Source of the DNA: Euglena gracilis
Lineage: Eukaryota > Euglenida > Euglenophyceae > Euglenales
DNA: 64,000 bases
NCBI GenBank assembly: GCA_039621445.1
Contig: CP154955.1
Coordinates: forward strand, 13,157,000-13,220,999
Direction of reading: 5' to 3'
Positions within the stretch are counted from its first letter, which is position 1; each line of letters begins with the position of its first letter. Shown in pieces: positions 22,616 through 31,000 of this stretch. The notes beneath the pieces were generated by a model, which worked only from the letters and a program-made list of their open reading frames with translations, was not told the DNA's origin and searched no databases. The translations under genes and the position numbers were made by a program.

Positions 22616-22899
22616 CAGGGGTTTTTTTAAGACCGGGGGGGGGGAGGGGGGTCCCCCCCGCCCCCCCCCCCCCCGTGGGTGGGCCCCCCCCGGGGGGGGG
22701 GGGGAGGGGGTCCCGGGGGACCCACAAAAAAATGTCCGAAAATCGCGAAAAGTGCTAAAATAGCATTTTTTCGGCGCCTGCGGCGCCGAAAAGTATATCC
22801 CACCCCCCTCCAGGGGGGACCCCCCCGGGGGGCCGGCGGCCCCACCCCCCCTACCCCCCCGCCCCCCCCCCCGGGGGTCCAAACTTAAAAAAATCCCTG
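22616..22899. mobile_element. hAT-like miniature element, 284 bp
   Basis: Terminal inverted repeats are CAGGGGTTTTTTTAAG and CTTAAAAAAATCCCTG. The flanks are an exact 8-bp duplication, ATCCCGGG, at 22608-22615 and 22900-22907. Eight-base duplications with CAGGG-type ends are typical of hAT elements. The interior is G and C runs around a perfect hairpin, TTCGGCGCC/GGCGCCGAA (22767-22792). No transposase. Confidence 0.85.
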
Positions 22900-22907
22900 A
22901 TCCCGGG

Positions 22908-23205
22908 TCCAAACCAACCCGCCCAACTTTTCAAAACCCACCCATGCACGGTCCCCCTCTCCCCAGCTCCCCTTCAAAACTGGCCCAAAATCATCAGGCA
23001 ATTACTGGAAAAAATGGACAACTTAAATATGGGGAAAAAGTGCCACTCATTCAGCTGCCTCGGGGGTTCTGAAGCCATTCCCCAAATGAGGCATGCTGTC
23101 TCGTGATTATCCACGATTGTTCATGGCACGAATTTGTGGGAATCCCTCTTAGACGGCCGGGAATGCACTTCTCTTGTATAGTCACAAAATTCTGACAGAT
23201 TTAGT
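22908..23205. other. No gene seen
   Basis: Ordinary sequence between the miniature element and the first TGCGCA palindrome at 23211. Nothing recognised. Confidence 0.6.
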
Positions 23206-23605
23206 GAAAATGCGCATCCGCGCATTTTGGACGCGGAGTGCGCAGGTGCGCATTCCGGACCTGTCGCGTGCGCTCTGAAAACACCATGCAAATCGCGTAA
23301 TGGGAAGGCTCTAATATTTTGACGCGTTTTGAATGCTTGCCTCTTTCTGCACAGTGTGCTTTGTATCACATTTTGACTGCGAAGAAGATTGTGAGGTGAC
23401 TGCCCCCTGACGTCAGCTACACTCCCACACCCCGCCGAGGCAGCAGTATTGCGGGATGTTGGAGATCCGAATTGGGGTGGTCTGGATGGAAACGGGGTGG
23501 TGGTGAGTGGGGTCGGGACACACCATGCAGGGGGTGGGTCACGTGTTTCCAACTGGAAGGTTCTAATTGGTCCGGAGTGTGTGAGTGCCGGAGGTGATGC
23601 GACCT

Positions 23606-23632
23606 GGGTGGGTGGGTGGGTGGGTGGTGGTT
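23606..23632 (+). repeat. (GGGT)n microsatellite
   Basis: About six units of GGGT, following ACCT. A possible G-quadruplex. Confidence 0.85.
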
Positions 23633-24145
23633 TCACCGTATAGTATACGAGGGGTCTGAATGCGCAGATGCGCATACAGACCAATGAGTTGAAGAATGTG
23701 CTCCTGCGCATTCAGACTGTCCAGATGACTTCACTTCCCCCCCCCCCCCTGCCATCTGGGCTGGTACACGGGTACCGGTGCGTCAGTGGTTGTGGTGGTG
23801 GTTGCTCCCTTCTGAGGCGTGAAGGACTGGTTTCCAGTCAGTCTTGTGATTTGTCGGTCCAGTGTTGGTACGGGGGTGTGTCACACGCTTACCTGGCGAT
23901 TGTGTTCCTTTGGTCCTTTTGCAGTTGAGTGTGGTTTTGAACTGTGAGTCAGTCACTCCCCGCAGCTGATGAACGGAGCGGGCACGCACGATTGCTGGAT
24001 CCACTGTTGGCACACCGTCAAACACCTGGCTTGACGTGTACTGATTGACTGTTAACGTTGTTTTCAGCTGGACGTCACACCCACAGACAGGCTGCGGTTA
24101 TCAGAACACACCGCGAGACGACCTCAGACCGGCTACCAGTTCGTT

Positions 24146-24195
24146 ACACAATGTACGGAAGAATGTGCATGTGCGCATTCTGTCGTACATTGTGT
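24146..24195. repeat. 50-bp palindrome centred on a TGCGCA motif
   Basis: Arms ACACAATGTACG and CGTACATTGTGT enclose AGAATGTGCA/TGTGCGCATTCT, with two unpaired positions per side. The motif copy 24164-24177 lies exactly at the centre. Confidence 0.9.
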
Positions 24196-24389
24196 ATTCT
24201 GTACCTTTTTCAGTTATATGTTACCACCAGACTGAACGATGAATGCGCACATGCGCATTGTTGAGAAGTTTTGTGGTAGTGCATTTCGATCGGTTTGTAC
24301 CTCGTTTTACGAATGTTTGTTTGTCCTTTGATTGCTGTCTCGGCGGTTCCCGTCACTCGGCAGTCCCTACACCCCACCTCAGCATCCCC

Positions 24390-26822
24390 ATGCCCCGACA
24401 ACCCCAGTCCCTGTACCGTGCCCGGCACGCGCACACCCCCGCCGTCCTCGCCTGCGCCACGGCGGGCAAGATCATCGGGCGGCTGGTGCGCGACACCTTC
24501 GTCTCCACGTACGCCGACTTCGTCACGGCCGTGGTGGACCCGCCCCACCCCCTGTACGAGCTGGTGGTCCTGGTGGCCCACACCCGGGTCCCGTTCCGCC
24601 GCTACCCGGACAGCGACCACCTCACCCGCCGCCCCCGCCGCCAGCGCACGGAGATGCTGCTGCGGGACGCCTGGGCCTCGTACCGGGCCCACCGCCAGCA
24701 CGCCTGCCCCCGCGTTCCACAGCCCCGCGTCGCCGCCGAGGACGTACCCCTGCCCGCCACCCGCGCCCTGGGCCGCTTCCTCCGCCCCAGCGGGGTCCAC
24801 CCCACCGCCCTGCTGCACTCCGCCGCCGACCGCGCCCGGCTGGCCCTGACGCGGCAGGCCGAGCTGTGGCACGACCTGGCCGAGAACCCCGCGGTGCTGT
24901 GGTTCGACAACTACTACAAGCGGCGGTACCGCAACACGCCGCGCCAGATGGAGGCCCACCTGAACGTGGTGGTGGTGGCGGTGCTGCCGCTGGTGGACCC
25001 CGTGCCCCCGTTCCCCGGCCACTACTCCCTGGAGCAGCTGTGGCAGCGGCACCTGCTGGTCGGTACCGAGCTGGCGGAGTACGGCGGCGGACGGCTGCGG
25101 GAGCGCATCCGGGCGGTGGCCGACTGGGACCTGCCGGCGACGGACTTCCGGGTGCCCCTGGACGTGAGCCGGCCCCGGGTGGAGGCCCTGCCGTGGCGTC
25201 CGTTCCTCATGGGCGACCACGCCGTGTCGGCCCAGGTCGGCCTGCTGGAGGTGCTGCGCTACCTGCGGGGCTCGATCGCCGACCACCTCGCCACCCCGGT
25301 GCCAGTCCTCGTGGACGAGAACATCTGGTACCGGGTGGCGAAGCTGCTGTACGGCCGGGAGCTGCAGCGGTGGGACGTGTCGGCCGCCCTGACCCCCCTC
25401 CCCATGCTGTACGCGGTGTGGCACCCGTACAAACAGGTGGTGCACACCGTGTACCGGCGGTTTTTGCCCCTCTTCCTCTACGTGCAGAGCGGCACCCTGG
25501 CCCGCAGCGGTACGGGCAGCTTCCACCGGCCCAACCTGCAGACCCTGGAGCGGTGGCTGGGGGCCCTCCTGCTGGTGCCGCGGGCCACCCGATTGCGCAT
25601 CTGCGCATTCCGGGACCGTCTGGTGCGTCGCTTGACCGTGGTGGAACGCGAGGCGGCGCAGCGGGCCACCACCGTGGCGGAGCGACAGGCCCATCTGGAG
25701 GCGGCTGAGGCCCACGTTCGGCAGCAGCTGGTGCGGGTGTGTGCCGATCAGGCCCCCTGGTCCCGGGCGGAGCGTGCGATCGCCGGTGCGGAGGAGGCGG
25801 AGGCGGCGCTACAGCGGGCTGAGTCTGCACTGCGGGATGCCCAGCAGGTCGTGCGGATCCTGCGGGCGGACAGCACCATCCTGGCGGCGCTGGCGGATCT
25901 GCTGGGGGAGTGGGCTCCGGCGTGTCTGGTCCTGGGGGAGATGGTGCGCACGTGCCACTGGGAGCTGCGACAGTCCGGCACCGGCGGACACGCCCTCGAG
26001 GTGCTGCACGCCAGTTTGGCCCTGCTGCTGCGTCTGGAGGCCCCCGGTGAGCGCCGCACGGAGTACATCCGCACCGTGGGGGTGGCCATGCTGTGCTGGA
26101 CGCCGTGGCACGCCGCCCTGCCCGCGGCCTGCTTCAGTGAGGAGCTGTGCGAGGCAGCGCTGTCCCGGCTCGGGCGGGAGAACGAGCGGCACCCGTTGGC
26201 GGTGAGCACGGATCAGGTGGGGGACCTGTACGCGCTGCTGGAGACGGGTCCGTCCGGCGTGAGGGCGCTGCGCGGAGGCAACGTGGGGCAGCGGTGGGTG
26301 GACACGGTGCGCGGACACGTGGAGGCCCTTCTGGAACGGTGCGGTGCGGAGCAGCGACTGCCCGTGGTGCCCGGACAGATGGTGGCGGTTGAGTCCGTGT
26401 CCGACGTGGTCCGCTACGTGGCCCGGCTGACGGAGCGGGAGTACTCCGTGGGTGAGCCCTGGCCCGCGGACTGGAGCCACCCCGCCAGCCTGCTGTCCGT
26501 GGACCTCACCCCGGAGGACGCGACGGCCACGATGCGGTACGCGTTGCTCGCCCTGGTCGGGGACGACCTGCCCAACGAGGACGTGCAACGGGAGCTGGAT
26601 GGCCTGTGCGCCCGTCGGAGCGAGGAGGAGGTCGTCCAGTACCTCCGGGCGTGGGACGGCGTGGCCGGGCGCGTCCGACCAGAGGCGAAGCCCAAGGCCC
26701 AGCCACAGGGCAAGCCGAAGGCGAAGCCCCAGCCAGTCGCCACCGTCCCGGTGCAACCAGCTGTTGCGAACTGGCGGGGCATATGGAGGAATCGTCTGTC
26801 AATCATCATGAGTGCGAAATAA
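24390..26822 (+). CDS. Unknown 810-aa protein, possible DDE-type transposase
   Basis: One uninterrupted GC-rich frame. The ATG at 24390 (MPRQPQSLYRAR) is preferred over the earlier ATG at 24243, which lies inside a palindrome motif. An acceptor-like AG at 24381 precedes it. Notable motifs, numbered from 24390: WFDNYYKRRYRNTP (171-184), PFLMGDHAVSA (271-281), VDENIWYRVAKLLYGRELQ (308-326) and YAVWHPYKQVVHTVYRRFLP (341-360). Spaced Asp and Glu residues in hydrophobic strands suggest a DDE-like fold of the kind seen in KDZ or DUF6589-type transposon proteins, but I cannot confirm this. Residues 410-500 are Arg/Glu/Ala-rich and helical. The tail is Lys/Pro/Gln-rich. A palindrome motif lies in the frame at 25594, encoding RICAF. 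TAA at 26820, or splicing onward to 27258. Confidence 0.7.
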   Translation: MPRQPQSLYRARHAHTPAVLACATAGKIIGRLVRDTFVSTYADFVTAVVDPPHPLYELVVLVAHTRVPFRRYPDSDHLTRRPRRQRTEMLLRDAWASYRAHRQHACPRVPQPRVAAEDVPLPATRALGRFLRPSGVHPTALLHSAADRARLALTRQAELWHDLAENPAVLWFDNYYKRRYRNTPRQMEAHLNVVVVAVLPLVDPVPPFPGHYSLEQLWQRHLLVGTELAEYGGGRLRERIRAVADWDLPATDFRVPLDVSRPRVEALPWRPFLMGDHAVSAQVGLLEVLRYLRGSIADHLATPVPVLVDENIWYRVAKLLYGRELQRWDVSAALTPLPMLYAVWHPYKQVVHTVYRRFLPLFLYVQSGTLARSGTGSFHRPNLQTLERWLGALLLVPRATRLRICAFRDRLVRRLTVVEREAAQRATTVAERQAHLEAAEAHVRQQLVRVCADQAPWSRAERAIAGAEEAEAALQRAESALRDAQQVVRILRADSTILAALADLLGEWAPACLVLGEMVRTCHWELRQSGTGGHALEVLHASLALLLRLEAPGERRTEYIRTVGVAMLCWTPWHAALPAACFSEELCEAALSRLGRENERHPLAVSTDQVGDLYALLETGPSGVRALRGGNVGQRWVDTVRGHVEALLERCGAEQRLPVVPGQMVAVESVSDVVRYVARLTEREYSVGEPWPADWSHPASLLSVDLTPEDATATMRYALLALVGDDLPNEDVQRELDGLCARRSEEEVVQYLRAWDGVAGRVRPEAKPKAQPQGKPKAKPQPVATVPVQPAVANWRGIWRNRLSIIMSAK

Positions 26823-27257
26823 CATTGTGATTGCGCATGTGCGCAAACAGTGCTGAATGCGCACATGCGCAATCAGCACTGTTTGCGCACATGCGCATTC
26901 AGCACTGATTTTACCAGATGTTCTGAATTGTGTTGGTTTTGACGACTCACCCGTAATACGAAGTGGACAGTGCAACTGCTGTGTATTGGGTTATTCCACT
27001 GAGCTATTCGATGTACACAGTGTGTTCAGAACGCTTTTGCTAACCCGTTCTCCTTCGCCTTGACCGTGAGGTCATGACCACAGAATGCGCATGTGCGCAA
27101 ACAAACCACATATGACCGTCTTCACCACAATGTCTTGGAATGCGCAGATGCGCATTCACAGTAACTTCGACCGTTGGGAATACACTGACTCAAACACCCG
27201 GTACGGTGTGTGGCAATGTTCTCTTTTCGCGAATTTACTTTGTGATTGCCCCGCCAG
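26751..27257 (+). other. Possible intron of the 24.4 kb gene
   Basis: CCG|GTGCAA at 26751 and GCCCCGCCAG at 27257 would join in phase 0. The product would run ...PVATVP then HPPAAVLPQPEQ, extending a proline-rich tail. The interval holds five palindrome motifs, as do proven-looking introns of the next gene. The alternative is that the frame simply stops at 26822 and this is a 3' flank. Confidence 0.35.
26832..26897. repeat. Perfect 25-bp hairpin made of three palindrome motifs
   Basis: The left arm 26832-26856 and right arm 26873-26897 are exact reverse complements: TGCGCATGTGCGCAAACAG, then TGCTGA, against its complement. The 16-base loop is itself a TGCGCACATGCGCA copy. The hairpin begins 9 bases after the TAA of the 24.4 kb frame. 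Confidence 0.95.
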
Positions 27258-27506
27258 CACCCACCCGCTGCCGTCCTCCCGCAACCCGAGCAACCCGCTC
27301 CCCCCGCGCCGCAGGCGGCGGGCCTGCCCATCCCGGCGGCTCCGCGGTGGTGCGCACCGGGGGCCCCCCAGCCCCGTGCCGTCGGCCCAGAGGCCCGGGC
27401 CGGTCTCAGCGCCCCCCACCTGGCCGGCCGCATCCCCGATCCCGTGCCGCCCGCCACGGGCCCCAACGTGTACCTCCCGGCCAACCCCGACGAGGACGTC
27501 GCCTGA
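27258..27506 (+). CDS. Possible 3' exon, proline/alanine-rich tail
   Basis: The frame from the acceptor AG at 27256 reads HPPAAVLPQPEQPAPPAPQ and ends GPNVYLPANPDEDVA at a TGA (27504). It has no ATG. Joined to the preceding frame it would give a protein of about 869 aa. Its strong GC bias matches the neighbouring exons. It could also be an unrelated short exon. Confidence 0.4.
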   Translation, partial: HPPAAVLPQPEQPAPPAPQAAGLPIPAAPRWCAPGAPQPRAVGPEARAGLSAPHLAGRIPDPVPPATGPNVYLPANPDEDVA

Positions 27507-28058
27507 GCTGGGGCCCCGCACCGGGCGGGGCACCCCACCACCCCGGACACGGGGGCGCTTGATTCGTCCGACGTTCCGGAACGATTGGGAGGACTGGGGG
27601 GGTGCGCGCAAGTGTGTAGAACACCGGGGCGGAGCCCCCGGGCCTTGGTCAGCCTCCTTTCGGATAGCTGGGCACGAATTTTTTCCTCGAAAAATATCCG
27701 CGTACATTACGCGATTCTGCGCGACTGGCATTGCACACGTCAGGGGTGTAATTTTGTTCAGCGATTTTCGCCAAAAACAGAGCCTCAGGACTTTTCAAAA
27801 TTGTGCATCCGAAATATTTCGACTTCCCCTGACCTGTTCCAGAAAACGGCACCGCTGGAGGCGCCGCCGTTGTCGAAATCGCCTTTTCTGGCCCTTTCAG
27901 AGGCATTCGTAAAAAAAAAATTCATTTTGGATGGTTTTTTCCTCGGAGGGGAGGGGGGTGGTACCAATTCAAATAGATGCACTAAGGGCTCTAGGGGTTG
28001 CCGCTCCGTACACAGTGGGTCATGTACCATTTCTCGACCACAGGGCACCGGCACCCCC
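27507..28058. other. No gene seen; between the two GC-rich genes
   Basis: GC-rich at first, including GGGGCGGAGCCCCCGG at about 27630, then mixed, with an A run at 27910. It ends CATTTCTCGACCACAG (AG 28041-28042), a possible acceptor 16 bases before the ATG of the next gene. A 5' untranslated exon may therefore lie upstream. Confidence 0.5.
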
Positions 28059-31000
28059 ATGTCCCGCCCCCCATCGCCAGCGCCCTCAGTCCCCGACGTG
28101 CCGGAGCCCCTCACGGTACCCCCCACCCAAGGTCCCCCGCCGGAGGAGGAAGAGGAAGCAGAGGGGGAGAGGCGGAGGAGGAAGAAGAAGCGAGTGGTGG
28201 AGGCCATCGCGACATGGGCGGGCGGGAGGCCTGAGGACTGGCTGTTGCCGGGTGAGCAGCGCATCGAGCTCACCAAGGTGCGCTTCGACCTGAGCTGCCG
28301 AGAGGGGCAGGTGCGGTCCTTGGTGGCGGAGGACGTGGACCGCGTCTACGAGGCCATGCGCACCAACCCCCCCACCACGGTGCAGAGAGTCGTGGTCTGG
28401 GCGGCAGACACGATAGGTATGCGCATGTGCGCATTGTTTGTTGGTTGATGACTTGCTTTGCATGGTGCATTTGTGGATGGATATGCATTGATTGAATTGG
28501 CGAATGCGCACCTGCGCAAACATGCAGTGGCTTTGGCATTCATACCTGGCTTTCAGTCTCTTTCCACCCTCCTGCCTTCTTCGTTCGTCTCGTCACAGAT
28601 CGGGAGTACGTGGTGGTGGGCGGCCAACACATGACCGCGGCGCTGAAGAGGATGGCGGAGGACTTCCTGAAGGAGCGGCGGGAGGTCCCGGAGCAGTACC
28701 GGTGGGTGCTGGCGAGGGTGCTGAAGCACGGCACCCCGGTGGCGATGCGGCAGCTGGCTGGTGGCGACAACCAGGCGCAGCAGATGCAGGTCCACGGCCT
28801 CCCCCTCAGCAGCTTCGCGGCGCTGCTGCTGGGCGACGACGTGCGGGCGGAGGCCAACCCGAAGGTGAGGCTGGCGGTGGCGCTGCGGAAGGCGGGGTAC
28901 GACAGGACCCAGAAGACGGTGTGGTTTGTGTCTGTATGGAATGTAATGGATGATGATGCAATGTGGGTGGTCAGGGTTCGGGAGATGGCATGCAGCAGTG
29001 TGTGGCATCACATGATTGCGCACATGCGCATTCTTCTCTCACAAGAGAAGAATGCGCATGTGCGCATTTTGGTCCGTTCAATGGAATGTTCATATACTTG
29101 TCTCACCAAGGCGTACGGCCCCCTCCAGCGCTGGGTGGAGCAGCTGGGGCAGCAGGCCATCGAGGCGCTGCGGAAGCTGGAGGTGGCGAAGAAGGGGCTG
29201 ACGGTGTCGGCGCTGCGGTCCCTGAGGATGCTGATGACGCCGGAGGCGCGGGCGGCGGTGGTGCCGGCGCTGCTGGGGGAGAGGCCCAAGCTGCAGGACT
29301 TCGAGAAGGCGGTGAGCGACGCCTGCCTGGAGATGTGGATCAACTTCCACTGGACGGAGGCCAACCGCTTCATCCACGCGGACGTTGGTGTGTTTGTTTG
29401 TGTCGCCCACCCACGTTTGCATTTCGTGCCATGGAACGTGATGGATGCAGCATGCTATGGGCATTGATGGCTTGGTGTGGGGTGCACTGCATAGTATGCT
29501 TCGATTGCGCACCTGCGCATTCTTCCCACCACTCCCATGCCCTTTTCCTCACAGTGGAGGACTGGGCCGCCAGACGGAGGTTCAAGGACGCCGTCGCACT
29601 CCGCCACCTGGTCGTGCGGCTCGGGCGCTGGGAGTGGCGGGAGGACGCGCCGTGCCCGCCCTTCACGGCGTTGGCCACCGCCGAGGTCTGGACGTCGGTG
29701 AAGTTCGAGGCGCTGCGGGAGAGCCTGGCCGCCCCCCGCCCGAAGCCCAAAGTGGTGGTGACGGAGGACCCGGCGCACCTGGCCTGCGTGGACTACGCGC
29801 GGGAGATCCAGGGGGAGCAGAAGACCCTGGCGAGGGTGTTTTGCTACTCGGCGGCGTCGGAGGCGGGGGTGCCGATGCAGGCGGAGCAGGCTCGGGTCCG
29901 GATGGTGGTTGTGCAGGCTGAGCGAGGGGTGGCGATCGCGCCGCAGGTGTACGCCGTGGCGGATGACGTCCCCGTGGTGGTGTTTGGGACGCCGGCGCAG
30001 GCGCTGGCCACGGTGGAGCACATCCACAGGAGGGTGGCCACCAAGCACCGTATCGATGTAGACTGTTGGGTGAGGACCGAGGTGGTGGAGTTCGGGGCGC
30101 AGCGCCACCGGCCGGTGAAGTTCTCCCTCCACGTCCTCCTCCACGACACGGAGCTGGACAGGCTCAAGGTCTGTGTCTGCAACCCCTCCCTGATGCTCTG
30201 AGTGAGTCAATGGCAATGCATAAACGCTGTGTCTCTGGATGCATATTGTATGCAGAAGAGTGCTTGGGTGCGATCCTGGCAATGAATGCGCACTTGCGCA
30301 ATCCTCCCTGCATGGGATGATTGCGCATGTGCGCATTTTTATTTGCGTTTATAAGATGTTGCATTCCATGTCTGTGTTGGCATTCCATATGCAGTACTGA
30401 ATGCGCACCTGCGCAATGCCTACCCCCTTTGCCACCCCTGCTCAGGTCCCGCCCGTCATCCTCTGGGACCGGGAGTCCAACGGCTCCTCCGACGCGTTGC
30501 ACTGGGCCGTGGTGGACTACCTGTGGCGGCGGGCTGTCCGGCGACCGGTGGAGGCGGACAGCTTCCTCCTCCTCCAGCTCCCCTCGGCGGTGCGGGTGGG
30601 CCACCTCCTCAACTGGACGCCCGACCCGCCGCACATGGTGGCGGTGCTGACGGGGAAGGAGAGGGTGCAGCCGGTGGAGTACACCGAGCACATCCGGCAC
30701 GCCGTGCAGGAGGCCTGCCCGGTGGACAACACCGGGCTGTGGAAGCAGCTGCAGGAGGCGGTGGAGAAGTCCGAGCCGCTGTGGACGGTGGTGGAGTCCG
30801 AGGTGCTGAAGCAGCTGCTGGAGGTGAAGGCGACCGAGGCCCAGGCCCGGAAGGAGGCCGTCCAGCGACGGGCGGAGAAGAAGAAGGAGCGGGCGGCCAA
30901 GCGGGCCGCACAGCGGGGGAAGGCCAAGGCCAAGCCCAAGGCCCGGCCCAAGCCCAGCACCTCCCAGGGGGTGCCCGAGTCCCTGCTGCGGACGGCCCGG

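Larger units (their letters stand above)
23253..24382. other. 5' flank or intron of the 24.4 kb gene; palindromes only
   Basis: No convincing coding frame. Holds a GGGT tract (23606-23632), a G/C-rich stretch, four copies of the palindrome motif and the 50-bp palindrome at 24146-24195. It ends in CACCCCACCTCAG, a plausible splice acceptor just before the coding frame. Confidence 0.5.

Noticed and set aside
24243-24389. Upstream ATG giving an extra 49 residues (MRTCALLRSF...) to the 24.4 kb protein
   Set aside because: The ATG is part of a TGCGCACATGCGCA palindrome. Many frames in the island begin MRTCA or MRMCA for the same reason, so it is a motif artefact.
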